This document shows positions 38,083-50,122 of a stretch of DNA of 64,000 nt, in pieces. The stretch's first letter is position 1. Every line of letters begins with the position of its first letter. The notes under the pieces were generated by a model, which made no database searches, had not been told where the DNA came from, and saw nothing but the letters and a program-made list of their open reading frames with translations. A program made the translations under genes and the position numbers. Source of the stretch: Paramecium pentaurelia (Eukaryota; Ciliophora; Oligohymenophorea; Peniculida; Parameciidae); contig CAJJDO010000018.1 in the NCBI GenBank assembly GCA_905183005.1, positions 636,716-700,715 of the forward strand, in the 5' to 3' direction.

Positions 38083-39093
38083 ATGAATTCTAGAGATGAA
38101 GATCCATTAAATTAAGTAGATTTAGATTAAGCATATGATATTCCAAATCAATAAGGAAATTTAAAATAAAAAATAAATGAAATTCAAGATATTACTGCTG
38201 AAAAATATGATGACATTAATTAAATTATCAATTATGAAATGAGAGCAATGTAAGAGAAATTAGGATTTAGAGGAGAAAGACCATAAATATACTAATAAAC
38301 AGCTTTGTTTGTAGCTGTAATTTAGTTAATAATAGCAACATTTTTATCAATGTTAATTTCATAAACAACGTTTTTAGGTCATGCTTGGACATTTATTCCA
38401 TGGGTCTAATATCTATTCATATTTACATATTTATTCACTATTATTAGTATTTAATGTTTTTAAGAAACAATCTAAGAGGTAATAAATTTAAATTGAAATG
38501 ATAGACAAGATACAATTTTGGAATTTGTTGCATTCATGCAGTCTCTAAAATTGTTTTAATTGTATTTATATCCATATGGTTCTTTGACATAAGAGTGGAA
38601 ATATTTTTAGTAGCATTAGTTGCAATTTAAGGCTATGTCACTCTTAAGATATATATTCCTACTTAAAAAAATGAAGAGTTCGAACTTAAAGTAAAGGATT
38701 TATGGAAAAAGATGACTTTGTTTTAACTTTGTATTTCTATATTCTTAGTATCAATTTCTATTATTTAAGATGTACTTTACAAGATCAACTTATACATTTG
38801 GATTTATAGTGTTTGTATCAACTCTATTAATAGGAATTTATACTATAGTGTGTTTGTAAAGATTTAAAGAATAGTCATATTTTTCATTTAATTCTAATGA
38901 TTTATATTTAGGTGCTTTATAATTGGAAGCAGATATGATTTTTCCATGCGCATTGATTACATTTCAATAAAAAAATAAAACTTAAACTCCTTCTCCACAT
39001 CCATCAATAAGGAGTGAGAAAGAGAATGAGAATAAGAGATAAGACTCAGAATAAAGAATAGCAGTACAATCTATAAAGAGTGTTGCTGATTGA
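38083..39093 (+). CDS. TMBIM/Bax-inhibitor-like multi-pass membrane protein
   Basis: Two introns (26 and 22 nt) give exactly 320 residues. After a charged 75-residue N-terminus there are about seven hydrophobic helices (ALFVAVIQLIIATFLSMLI, VQYLFIFTYLFTIISI, IVLIVFISIWFF, TFGFIVFVSTLLIGIYTIV), and the conserved late motif DLYLGALQLEADMIF resembles the TMBIM signature in which an acidic residue sits in the last helices. The final 40 residues are a Ser/Glu/Lys tail. TMBIM proteins are Ca2+ leak channels of ER/Golgi membranes that temper cell death signals. Family call rests on helix pattern and this motif, so alternatives remain. Confidence 0.72.
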
Positions 39094-39152
39094 TACAATA
39101 TGTTGCTCTTTCATATTAAATTAAAAAATAGTATTAATAATAATAATTAATT

Positions 39153-40032
39153 TCAATTAATGGATATATCATCTTATTAATTTTGTTCTGTTTTGCAGAT
39201 TTCAGATTTTGAATCTTCATTATTCTCAGAATAAGTTACTTCTAAATCTCCATTTTATTAAACTACAATAGATTTATCATGAGTATTATATAAGATTTCT
39301 TTAATTCCTTTACAAATTTAATCAGCAGTCAATCCTTATTATATGTGTTATTCCATTAAACCATCCAAATCTTTTAATTTTAAGTAATAAAAATCTCTTT
39401 CACATTTCAACGTTTCAATTTATAATAATAAATCTGTCATAGAAGCTTATCTATTTTCTTTATTAGAAAAATCATTATTTAAAATTTAGATTGTTGCAAA
39501 AGAGGAATTCTTAGATAAATTTTGAATAATCTATTACTACAATATAATTAAAAAATTATAATACATCTTTAGTATTATTTTTTGTTAGAACTTTAGGTTT
39601 TGATTAATTTCTAATTTATTTGTCAGGATCCTCAAAATCTTGATTTCCTCTTTTTGTCAATGGATCATAGTCTTTTGGTACATAATGAGTGTCAATATAT
39701 TTTTTCATCCATTAGAGAAATTCAAGATTATCTTAATATTTGCATTTAGTCAATTTTTCAATTTCAACTGGTTTCTATAATCCCAATTTTGTAAATGCTT
39801 ATTAAAGAATTTTAAAATTATTAACAAATTCATATTCTTATTTTGCTCTCCAATTTACTTTACTTAATTGAACTAATCATTAAAAAAATTAAATACTTTT
39901 CCCTGGATGAACTGCATCTATAAGTTAACAATAAATGGCCCCAGTTCCTAATTATTCAATTTTATTAATAGTTGTTTTTAATAAATCATTGACCCATTAT
40001 AATAATTCAGCTCTTGATATTTCTTAATTCAT
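39153..40032 (-). CDS. EB1-family microtubule plus-end tracking protein
   Basis: Two introns (24 and 28 nt) give exactly 275 residues. N-terminal calponin-homology domain starts MNQEISRAELLQWVNDLL and includes YCQLIDAVHPGK, KVNWRAKQEYEFVNNFKILQ and LEFLQWMKKYIDTHY, all hallmarks of EB1. A short basic linker (KRGNQDFEDP..) leads to the C-terminal EB homology coil (ETLKCERDFYYLKLKDLD). The tail is acidic but ends DDISIN, not the EEY/F that binds CAP-Gly proteins. EB1 binds the GTP-cap region of microtubules; in ciliates it should act at ciliary tips and spindle microtubules. Confidence 0.94.
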
Positions 40033-40081
40033 AGCAATTTAAATTCAAATTAATATTTAGGTTAAAATATATATATATATA

Positions 40082-40951
40082 TCATTAATCTCTCATATTT
40101 TCAAGTTGTTTTTCTAATTTCTTATATTTGTTATCATTTATAGAATTCAATAACTTCATTTCATAACCATTACTTCTATCAACACCATCCCATCTAAATC
40201 CAGGTAATATATTGAATCTATTGATTGGAGGTGGGAATTTACATTTTAATAAGAAATCAGATTGCTTTAATGTAATTTATTTATCATCTTCTTCTTAAAT
40301 CATCTTTCTCATTGGATCATCAAATTTCTATTGGCCCATTAATTACATATCAATTTATTTTATTTATTCTTCATTCTTAGTTACTAAAGCTTATTGAGCA
40401 TCTTCTTACTTCTTCTATTTCTCTTATATTTAAACAAGTCCTTTTGACCACATTTCTATTTGTTATTTGTTTGCTTATAGAATTGCTTATTTATCTTCTT
40501 TAGCTTTCAATCTAGGATTTAATTATTTTTCTTATTCAACTCTTTAACTTTAAGTAATTCTCTAACCTGTCTTAACATCTCTATGAATGACTTCTTAAGG
40601 TTTAGGTGCTCTCTCGACAGACATATCAGAATCAGATTTGCTAGAAGAATTATCAGACTCTGAATCTGAATCTGACTCAGATGAACTAGATCCTTAACTA
40701 TTGCTTCTACTTCTTTCTTTATTCATCATCTATTTGAGAAACAATTATTTCTTCTATTTATCAATGAGTATAGATTCAGGTGTTTCCACAAATATTGGTT
40801 ATTGTTCCAATTCATTATAGTTTTCTTTACTTATCACTCTTCCCATCAATACATCAATATTATCTTGATCTTTAATATTATTTTGATAAGTAACTTTTGT
40901 TTTCGATTGTCCATTATCCATATATTTCTTTAAGTATGAAAGTTTATCCAT
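40082..40951 (-). CDS. BUD13: BUD13, RES complex splicing factor
   Basis: Intron-free, 289 residues. The N-terminus MDKLSYLKKYM matches the BUD13 start, and the C-terminus carries the diagnostic block CKFPPPINRFNILPGFRWDG followed by VDRSNGYE. In between is a Ser/Asp-rich disordered region (SSSSESDSDSESDNSSS), VIHRDVKTGQRI and a Gln/Lys coiled segment. BUD13 with PML1/SNIP1 and IST3/SNU17 forms the RES complex on the activated spliceosome, which aids splicing and retention of pre-mRNA. An upstream in-frame Met exists but the homologous start is the one used. Short for the family, mainly because the repeat-rich middle is reduced. Confidence 0.95.
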
Positions 40952-40995
40952 TATTGATATATATATATTTTTATTATTATTTATACACTCATATA

Positions 40996-42034
40996 TCATT
41001 TTTACATATAGGGTTTCAATCTCTCTGCAGAAAATTCCCATAACTTTTCAGATAATTGTTTATTTGCATATAATGGTTATTTTAATTTGCAATCTGAATA
41101 GTATCCTCCATCTACTAATTTATCATAATCTTCTAAAGCGCATTACAAAGTAGTTTATGCTCCTTATAAACAACTCTTAGAAAAAATAAAATAAATTGGA
41201 GTAACTAATTTGAATAGGATATTTAATATAGGATTTCCAACAATCTCTCTCACTAATTCTGTTCTTACTACTCCAGGATGTAATGAACTAAAATAAAAAT
41301 TTAACATTACCAACCCTTTATTCCATGTCTTTTAGAAATTTCCATAGCATGAAGTATATTGCATAATTTACTATTTCCATATGCTTATAAATTGTATTTA
41401 ATTGGCCATAGTTTAGAATTAGCAAATTAAGTACAATTTATATCTTTGAAATCTAACTTAGAGTGTTTATGAGCTAAAGATGATACATTAACTACTCTGC
41501 TTTATTATGCAGTTTTCAAATAGGGAATCTAAAAAGAATAAATTAAATATTAGTACCAATAACTCAGTCAATAGAAAATGTCCTAAGTGATTAGTACCAA
41601 ATTAAAGTTCATAAGATTGTTTAGTTGTTTTATAAGTTTAAGGAGCCATTACACCAGCATTATTAATTAGAATATCTATTTATGGGATATTTAATTTCTT
41701 AAAATCTTCGGCACATTATTTTACAGAATTGAGACATGATAAATCTAATTTTATCATATAAGCTTTGGTTATTTTATTCTATTCTTTTAATTAATTTGAA
41801 TACCAATTAATCTAAAACTTATTATCCTTTGATTGTATCTCGACATGCAATCACAATAGTGGCACCCATAGTTGCTAATTAAAGTGCTGTTTCCTTTCCA
41901 ATACCAGTATTAGCCCCAGTTATGAAGACAATCTTTCCATTCAGATCCTTTTTTAATTTGCATACTCCTCCAGTCATATAGATATGAAGCAACCATAAAA
42001 AGAGAGCTATTCCTAAAATACAAAAAATGCACAT
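40996..42034 (-). CDS. Short-chain dehydrogenase/reductase, retinol-dehydrogenase type
   Basis: N-terminal membrane anchor (MCIFCILGIALFLWLLHIYM), then the Rossmann glycine motif KIVFITGANTGIGKETAL, cofactor-region IVIACRD, and the catalytic YxxxK as AYGNSKLCNILHAMEI. The C-terminus has the family end DGGYYSDCKLKQPLYANKQL. Basic residue after the strand (ACRD) suggests NADP(H). Enzymes of this class reduce or oxidise retinoids, steroids or lipid aldehydes at ER, lipid droplet or mitochondrial membranes; the substrate here is unknown. A few introns are required in the middle and were not all placed. It sits 44 bp upstream of the BUD13 start. Confidence 0.88.
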
Positions 42035-42153
42035 TAAAAATAATATGAATATAATTTATTCTTTATTCTTAATTAAAAGATTTTAGAATTATATATTAAT
42101 TAAATGAATTCTAAAATATATTAGATAATAACAAAATAAATTTATATTAAAAT

Positions 42154-44485
42154 ATGTTTCAATAACGATTTGATTATCTAAGATTGCCTGGCTTTGTAGC
42201 AGATAATATTATATTAGATCGTAAACATAATTATTATTGATTCATAGCTAGTAGTATAAAGATAGGAGTAGGTTAAAATGCAATTAGAAAGATTTTCAAG
42301 GTGCAAGATTATGATTAATTTGAAAGAATGCAAATAAGTTCATTAGCTTAAGCATTATAAAAGAATTAGAAATATGATGCAAATATTCACACAGATGATC
42401 TTCTACTTAGATATCTTTATGCTAATAAATTCAATATTCAAGCCTCAGTTGATGTAATCATAATAATCATTCTAGCAATTAGTTAAAACAAATGAGATTC
42501 TTTTCTAAACTGGTTATATGTAACTTGATAGAGAAGTAGAGTAATTATATGTAAATAAATAATCTAAATTAATAGTTTAAAGGAGCATTATATATAGAGG
42601 GAAGAACTAGATAACATGTTCCTTGTATTGTAGTATCTACAAAGTTAGTGGATGATTTGGCATTATTTGAGAGAGCAGCTATTATTTTATGTGCTATAAT
42701 TGAGGATTATATGTTTTATAGTGGTAAAGTGGAATCATGGATAGCTGTTATTTAAACTAAAGATTAGAGTGCTTACAAAATGCCATTAGATAAAATATTT
42801 TCTATTATTAAGATATTGTAGACTTGTTTCCCAAATACTTGTGATGCAATATACATTCTTAATGCTACTCTATCTATTAATCTACTTTGGTCATAAATTG
42901 AAGGTAATAAATTTCATAATGAATAGAATATATAAGTCCTATTACTCTTGGTAAAATTAAATTTTTGAAGGATAAAGAATTACCTATATTATCAAATTAA
43001 TTTCATCCTGAGTAACTTGAATAATCATTAGGAGGTGAAAAGATTTTATAATCATATTGGCCACCAGATCCTAATGATTATATGTATGATTAACCACCTT
43101 AATAATAACAACCATTTTATGAGTATGAAGAATAACCTTAGGTCTTCTTTTCAGATAATAATAATAATCTATAATACATGAATGAAGCACCTATTTTACA
43201 TGAAGAAATTCCACCACCTATACCTGTTTCAAAATAACCTGAACCTATATAAGAAGATATTGTTCCAATTGTCCCTGAAAAAAAGAAAAAATGCATTTGT
43301 GTCAAATGTTCTAGAGATTTAGAAAATTTAAATTCTTAACCTCGTGAACGTTAAGCTTCTGAACCTTAACCTGTAAATAAACCTATAATAAAATAATAAG
43401 AGCCATAAAAATAAGTAATTTAATAATTGGATGATACTTATATCCCATATGAAAGAAAATATGATAGTTTCATTAATGATACTAGTTTATTAATCCCAAA
43501 GACAATGAATGATACTATTTAATAAGATAATAAAGATGAACAATAATTTGGTGGTAATTCATTTAATAATTCTTAATATTAATAATTTGGTCAATAACCT
43601 GAAGTAAATCAAAAATCTAGTAAACCATCATTCACAAATCCATTTTATAATGCTGATTCAATGTAAGGATCTTAAAAAATAGAAACAAAACAACCTCCAG
43701 TGATTTCAAATAAAGTGAGTTAAGAAATTTAAGCTAATATGGATGATACTATAATTGATGATAAACCAGATTATTAACCTAAATATATTAGCAAACATAA
43801 TCGACCATAATAATCTAGTAATTTTAATCAACCATCTCAATCAAGTCGTCTAACATATAATAATCCAAATATTTACAATTTATAAAATATTCCTAGTTAT
43901 AATCCAATTAATTATGCCTAATATTCATAATAACCTGCTTAATCATCATAATATATACCAACTCTCTAAACTTAACCTTAGAGTTAATAATATATAAATA
44001 TAGAACCTTAATTTTAAAAGTTTGAAGTTATTTAATAGCATCCAGTATAAGTACAAGAATTTGAAAATACTAATTACAATCCTAACTAATCCATTTATGC
44101 TCCATAACTTTCTAATGATCCAAAAAAGAAATATGATTTTAGTTAATGGGATAAGTATAATGATGGTAATGATATTGTGCCTATGTAACCATATGTTCCT
44201 ATATCAAATACTTATACAACTCCTTATGTACAATAGAGTCCAACACCCAATTATAATATAAACGAAGATTATAATAAGATATATGATACTACTAATGATT
44301 ATAAGCCTGGAGAATTTAGACCATCTACCTATAATTTTACTCCTTATGATTATAGATATAGTGATTAACAATTTTAGCCAAATGCGACTAAAGAGAATGG
44401 GTATGAATAGAATAATTATAATTTAGAACTTAATAATTATATCAATAAAAACCAGGATAGTAAGCATGTTAAATATTTTGATTGA
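42154..44485 (+). CDS. CRAL-TRIO (Sec14-like) protein with long Gln/Pro/Asn tail
   Basis: Four introns (27, 22, 25, 23 nt) give exactly 744 residues. Residues 20-110 resemble the CRAL-TRIO N domain (DDLLLRYLYANKFNIQAS), residues 110-290 the lipid-binding fold (DAIYILNATLSINLLWSQIE then YISPITLGKIKFL). The remaining 450 residues are low complexity, rich in Gln, Pro, Asn, Tyr and Ser, containing one CICVKCSRDL CxxC and many acidic prolines (EEIPPPIPVSK). Sec14-type domains carry phosphoinositides or other lipids between membranes. The tail is probably disordered and may form contacts or condensates. Its stop abuts that of the next gene with no spacer. Confidence 0.85.
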
Positions 44486-45632
44486 TCAATATATAGTTTG
44501 AATTAATTATTATTATGATGTTTAATCCATTCTAACAGTGCCATGATTGTCTTCATCTAAATAGACATCATCTAAAATTTCATTAAATAAATCTCTGAGA
44601 GATATTATTCCTTAGAGTTCTTAGCTAATCACAAATGCAATGTTAGTCTTGTATTTTTGAAACATTAACAATAAATCTAACATAGTTGTGTCACCTGATA
44701 TTATCAAAGGTTAATAAACCTTTACTAATTCTACTATTAATTAACCATAATTTGATTCATCCAAGGTTATCAGATCTTTAGATTTGAACAATCCAATCAC
44801 ACAATTATTCTCAATTATAGGTATCAGTGAATATTCCTTTACTTTTAATCTCCTTATTAATCTCTTACAATAAGGTTCATCTGGCTAAATATAGCATACA
44901 TGATGAAGTGGTTTAATAAAATTGATCACATATTTATTTCTCAATTCCATCACAGATACTATGATTTTTAATTCTTCTGGTTTAATCACATCTTATTGTT
45001 AACATATCTCCATTAATTATCGAATATATTCCAAATGATATCTTTTACATTTTGTACCAAGAACCTTATCTAGAATCAAACTTAAGGGATAGCAAATCAG
45101 ATATAAAATTGAAATTAGAAACTAAATATAAGGTGTAATGAATGATGCTATTCTAAATTAATGCTTTCCTGTCATTATTGCTGATGGAAATATTTCTCCA
45201 AACAAAACTACTAATATTACAGATATTAACAATGCAATCCAATCACCTGTACTCCTTTTTATAAAAATTGGTAATGATTCATTAGCCAATGAATTTGCTA
45301 CTAATAAAGTTGATAATAGTAAATGATGCTCTTAAATTACAGATAAAATACGAGATGCCTACTATTATTTATGTAATACCCATTATCTTTTCTTATTCAT
45401 TTCCATACCTCAGCTTTACCTCTATTGTTATTTAATCTATTGACAAAAGACCTTATGTGGCTCCACTGCAAAAACCAGAAAATAATATTAACAATCTAAT
45501 GATTAATTTATTCTTATACAAACTTATCACTCCATACAAAATATGATCTTCTATTTCTATTATCTCAGGATCTAAGGCAATACAATTACCTATCAATCTA
45601 AAATATAAAATTAATCGAATTATTCGAAACAT
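44486..45632 (-). CDS. CNNM/CorC-type transporter: DUF21 membrane domain plus CBS pair
   Basis: N-terminal membrane domain with three to four helices (LIIRLLILFSGFCSGATQGL, LISVILVVLFGEIFPSAIM, QFLISILYLICYPLSLIL), containing the family-specific FGEIFPSAI and a conserved small-residue GATQGLLS turn. It is followed by an acidic helical bundle and a cytosolic CBS pair (KVKEYSLIPIIENNCVIGLF, then TNIAFVISQELQGIISLRDL). CNNM proteins export or sense Mg2+, with CBS domains binding ATP-Mg. No cyclic-nucleotide-like domain follows the CBS pair, so the protein ends earlier than animal CNNMs. At least one intron lies between the first helices and the FGEIFPS motif. Confidence 0.9.
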
Positions 45633-45916
45633 TTTATTATTATTACTAATTATCAGAATTCACTAATATTAATTATTTAATAATATTCTAAATAAATTTA
45701 ATATTTAATTTAACTATCTCATTCTACTTATCGGGAATTAATTCAATTTACATATAGTTTCATTAATTTAAATGGGATCTCCTATGCAATTATTACAAGT
45801 TAACATTGTTGAATTAATTAAATAAAATAAAATAAATTTAGTATATAAACAAATATGAAATAATCACAAGATATTATAAAAATTTAAAATCCATTGATTT
45901 GACTGATTTAAATATT
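45633..45916. other. Divergent promoter gap
   Basis: Roughly 280 bp between the CNNM start (minus) and a small plus-strand gene. A/T-rich; a short open stretch starting ATGGGATCTCC at about 45774 soon fails to continue. Nothing else seen. Confidence 0.4.
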
Positions 45917-46435
45917 ATGGGTTCCTCTTGTTAAAAATAAAATGAAATCATCACTGCTTATTAAGAATCAGAAGCAATTGAAATTGATGATTAGAGAATT
46001 GCTAAAGAAATCTATCCCATAAAAGTTCATAAAGGTTTCAGAAACACCTTTTAAAAAAATAAATAAGTGAATAAGACTTTAGAAGCCACATCTCTTAATT
46101 TTCTTTAATAGGAATTAAGTAAATATACTAAACAGAATTATTGTACAGAGAAAATTATTCCTTCATAAATCAAATAGAAACATGAAAAAAAAAATAAAAA
46201 TAAAAATAAAAATAAAAAGTAGTTAAAAGGTATAATTAAATAACATACATCATGTTAATTAATATAATCAACTACAAGACTCAACTATCATTTAAAATAT
46301 TAAGAATATGAATTTAGAGTAGGTTAAAGAATACACTCAGAAAAATAAGTGAGATTTAACATTCCGAAATTAAATAATAATTCTTCACGTTCTTGCTCAA
46401 TCTAAAAATCAAGAAGTAAGAAAAGTCATATTTGA
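45917..46435 (+). CDS. Small protein with myristoylation-type start (MGSSC)
   Basis: Intron-free, 172 residues. Starts MGSSCQKQNEII: Gly2 with Ser at position 4/5 and Cys5 is the pattern for N-myristoylation plus S-acylation, so membrane attachment is likely. The rest is basic, with a KNKNKNKNKK run from an (aaaaat) repeat and SSRSCSIQKSRSKK near the end. No domain known to me. The next gene on the same strand (46746) begins MGAAC and is similar in size and basicity, suggesting a related pair. Confidence 0.7.
46190..46218 (+). repeat. (AAAAAT)n microsatellite, coding Lys-Asn
   Basis: Four to five units of AAAAAT in frame inside the MGSSC gene, giving alternating Lys and Asn. Confidence 0.85.
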
Positions 46436-46745
46436 TAATATTATTAATACTTATAATTAAAGAAAAAGAATCTTAGAAATTTTTAAATAAAGTAATTCAA
46501 TTATTTTTTTATTTTTTTGACTGACAGAAAATGATATTAAATGAAAACATTCAAAAGTTAAATTTATTTTCATGATCATTTAAAGTTATAAATGATTTTA
46601 TCAATTTGATTATTCAATTTCTAAAAAGTTAATGTACTGTTATCTTGATCCTAAAATATTACTTAATTAATTTAATTTATATAAGAAATTACATCTAATA
46701 TTAAGTATTTTGATCATACATTTTATAAATTATTTACTAATTTTT
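46436..46745. other. Intergenic
   Basis: About 310 bp of A/T-rich spacer between two same-strand small genes; no coding or structural signal recognised. Confidence 0.45.
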
Positions 46746-47234
46746 ATGGGTGCTGCTTGTCAATATTAACAATAAGGTTCTGATACTTGCTACAATCAAG
46801 AAACACAATGGTATATCCCTATATCAAAAGAGTTTAAACCAAAAGCTATAAATACTAGTATTAAACATGATTTAAGGGCTAATTATCTCGAGTTGGATTG
46901 TTAATACTGTGATAGACCAGAAATGAAAGAAATGGGTGCCTAAACTTAGGTTACATTTTATAATATAAATTAATGTGTCACTTAAAAGAAAAAGAACAAA
47001 ACTTAGAAAAAATAGAAACAGTAAAAATGCAAGGAGAAAGTAAGTTTTGAAAATTCTGAATCAAGCAAAAAACGTTCAGCTAGTCAATCATCTAAAACTT
47101 AAAATATACACTTTTTATATTAATCTTATACAAATTAGAGAAAAAATTAATTTTAAGAATTTTAGCCATATGTAGTATTGATTAACTCTCAAAAAGTATC
47201 ACCCTCTCATGTAGAATAAGTTTCAATAGACTGA
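46746..47234 (+). CDS. Small protein with myristoylation-type start (MGAAC)
   Basis: Intron-free, 162 residues. Starts MGAACQYQQQGSD, again Gly2 and Cys5, so dual lipidation is plausible. It has a cysteine pair in ELDCQYCDRPEM, a strongly basic middle (QKKKNKTQKKQKQQK) and SSKKRSASQSSK. No recognised domain. Sequence identity to the MGSSC protein just upstream is low outside the N-terminus, so they may be functional analogues or distant tandem relatives. Confidence 0.7.
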
Positions 47235-47622
47235 AATTTCATAAAAATGATTATTTGTAGTGATCAATATAAAAATCAATTATAAATAAATAAAAACACA
47301 ATTTTATACTCTATAAAATTAATTATTAAAACAAATTTACTTATATACTGTTCATCGATGGAATTTTCTATTATCATAGATTTTTTTTCAAAACTTTCTT
47401 TAAATTTGTAATATTGTGATTTAATACCTTTTTAAAAAAGGATTGATAATTATAAAATTACAAAAAAAAATCAATTAAAATTTCAATCTCATTGAATATA
47501 TGATATCTTATAAATTGATATTTTAATTATACAATAAAGAAAATTTAGATTTATGGCTTTTAATAAAAATAGATATTAAATTTTATTCGAAATAAATTTT
47601 TGAAGTGCAATAAAATTTTAAT
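47235..47622. other. Intergenic, poly-A/T rich
   Basis: Roughly 390 bp with long homopolymer runs; no coding frame seen on either strand. Confidence 0.45.
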
Positions 47623-48280
47623 ATGAAATAACAATATCCAGTTCCAAAAGTAACAAAAAAGGTCATCATAATCAATCAAAAGTAAAGAATTCTATTTTGA
47701 TATACTAGATCAAATGTGTTACATGAAAATGATAATCGATGCAATACTTAAAACTAATAACAATTCAATTATGATTAATAGAAATAAATTAAGAATATTG
47801 ACATTCCAATAGAACTAGAACGTAAAATAAAATTTAATTCTTAGAAAATGCTAATAATTATAATGAACAATCATATTAGCAAATTACTCTATTGTATTAA
47901 AAGAATAGCATTTAATTATAAGATTTCTAAACTTAAATAGATGAATTGAAGTAGAGAATCCAATTTATTGAATAAAAATTCTCTAATTTAGAAGCAACAA
48001 GTAAAAAAAAAAAAAACAGAAGAACTGCAGCATAAATAGAGAAAAATTTTGAAGTTAGTTAGATATGATCTATTTTGTAGTGTCCATATAAAAATTGTTT
48101 GAAACAGTATGGATCTGATGTTTCTTTAAATTTACATATTAAATTTAAGCATAATGGTGGAAATAAGAGTGAACGCTAAAAAATAATTGTAAATAAACAA
48201 TTTTATAATAAAAGAAATAATTACAAGCTGGAGAAATTGATGAAAAAGATATTAAAAACATCAACTTACCACCTATATGA
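47623..48280 (+). CDS. C2H2 zinc-finger protein with coiled coil, 184 residues
   Basis: Four introns (27, 23, 27, 26 nt) give exactly 184 residues. A coiled coil (QLQDFQTQIDELKQRIQF) is followed by a basic patch KKKKNRRTA and one C2H2 finger, CPYKNCLKQYGSDVSLNLHI then KFKH, spacing C-x4-C-x12-H-x4-H. The block NRR[ST]A..C..KNC.K.YGS..SL..H..KH is shared with the protein at 34728-35145, marking a family. A possible nuclear, dimeric DNA-binding role is inferred only from architecture. Confidence 0.87.
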
Positions 48281-48448
48281 ATAGCCAATTTTGCAATCAA
48301 ATATACATTTTGATTTCAAATTAGTTTATGTGTTTCAATATTTTTATTCCGCCTTTTTTTTATTATATATACAGGTTATATTATAGAAAATTTAAATTTG
48401 AAAGGACATTATTTTTATTATTAGAGTTTAAATCAATTTCCATCATTT

Positions 48449-48945
48449 ATGTCTAACTTATATGAAAATAATAGAAAATTCATTACAACCAAATAAAGAT
48501 GGGTATTAATAATATATTAAATTCAGGAAACATTAACACAAAATATAACTAAGAAAATTATAAATAAAGAAAACAGTTCATTAAGCAAAAAAAATGCAAT
48601 TGTAAAATCAATATAAAAGAATAAATCAACTATATCATATGATAAAAAAATAGAATTACCATCAAGAACAATTACTAAGTTTTTCAAAATATAAAGATCA
48701 TAATTATACTCAAATCTAAAACTACAAGATTCAAAAGGATGTATTAGAGAATTCAGATGTTATGATGATAAAGCATTAAACATCCCTAATTCTTTTAGTT
48801 AAACTATTACACATGTAAATACTATTTCAATATTTAGTAACTAGATAATGATTGTTAATCAGATGATGAACAAGTTCAATTAGCAGTTGAGTAATTAAAA
48901 AACTTACTTGAGTCTTAAATAAATTAGTATCATAAGTCCTTTTGA
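48449..48945 (+). CDS. 149-residue protein, unknown
   Basis: Two introns (24 and 23 nt) give exactly 149 residues, from MSNLYENNRKFITTKQ to NQYHKSF. The N-terminal half is Lys/Asn/Ser-rich and basic (TKKIINKENSSLSKKN), the C-terminal half acidic (LDNDCQSDDEQVQLAVEQLK). No signal, membrane span or known motif. It may be a regulatory or linker protein; family not recognised. Confidence 0.65.
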
Positions 48946-49264
48946 AATCTTAACTTTATTTTTATTATAAAATTTATAATTATTGAATAATAATATTTTA
49001 CAAATTGAAGAATTAAATGATATTTAAATACAATTATATACATTTATTTTTATTAAATAATAAAAAATACTAAAAATCAATGAAATTATATATAAAATAA
49101 TATTATATTATTATTATTTTTTAGATGATATATTTCAATTGAATAATATAATCTAATTGAATTAAAAATTTATATATAAATTAGAATACTTTATAGTAAT
49201 TTTATTAAGTTATTTGACAAAATTATTAGAACTAAAATAAAATTTATATTAATTTATTTATTAA
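48946..49264. other. Intergenic, very AT-rich
   Basis: About 319 bp, nearly all A/T, between same-strand genes; nothing coding seen. Confidence 0.45.
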
Positions 49265-50122
49265 ATGGATCCCGATGCTTAAATTAATGAGAGATACTCA
49301 AAATTATAAGAGAAATTGAGCACACTACAGTTTGAAGTAGATACTACAAAAGATGCAAAAATAGACGAAATTTATGATAGAGTTAATAAAGCACAAAGTG
49401 ATTTGAAAGATATTATCAATAATTACAGTGAATAACTTGTAATATTTTGTTCTAAATATAGGTATAATTGACAAGTTAATTTTCTGATCTCAACAAATAA
49501 TTCGAAAAGCAAAATGAATAATATAGTTCTTAGCATGAAAAAAAACTTAAGGAGATTAAAAATTTAGAGAATAAGCTTTAGAAAAAGCTAGAAGATGACA
49601 TAAAGGCAAACAGAGAATAAAGTGATTAAGTCCTATCAATCTATGATTAATAAGTATGTTTCTTAAAATTACAACTTTAAAGGTCTAAGATTTACTATAA
49701 CAACTAGGATAAGAATTAAAGGTTAGAAATCAACAGGTGAATATTATAAATACTACTCTTCAAAATGATTTACCTGCTTTGTGGTAATATAATGTTTAAG
49801 AAAATTAAGAAAGAGTACAAGAGGATTAAGATATAGTCAAAAGGGCTAGTAATGAGATTTCTAAACTGTTTGAATAGGCAAATTAAGGAAAATAATAAAG
49901 GTACACTAAATCAATTAATTTTATAGAGAAGATGCAGATATGAGTATGTTTTCAATGCTGAAAGAAGTGGTAGTAAGAATCAAGAGTGAATTAGAAGAGG
50001 AAAGACAATTAAGAATGGATGGACATGAAGCTTTATTATCTATACTTGAAGAAGCTTATGAGAAAATGGAAGAAACTCATGCAAAAGTTTAGTAATAAAA
50101 GGCTGCTTTACAAGAAAAATGA
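49265..50122 (+). CDS. SF-assemblin/beta-giardin family coiled-coil protein
   Basis: Three introns (23, 29, 26 nt) give exactly 259 residues. Starts MDPDAQINERYSKLQEKL and is coiled coil throughout. The C-terminal block SMLKEVVVRIKSELEEERQL..HEALLSILEEAYEKM follows the SF-assemblin pattern, as does the earlier NTTLQNDLPALWQYNVQ-like kink. SF-assemblins form 2-nm striated fibres attached to basal bodies; ciliates have several. Length agrees with the family (about 280). Confidence 0.82.

Noticed and set aside
40799..41041. Start of BUD13 at the upstream Met (MGIFCREIETL)
   Set aside because: The upstream part runs into the 3' end of the dehydrogenase gene, and MDKLSYLKKYM matches the family start.
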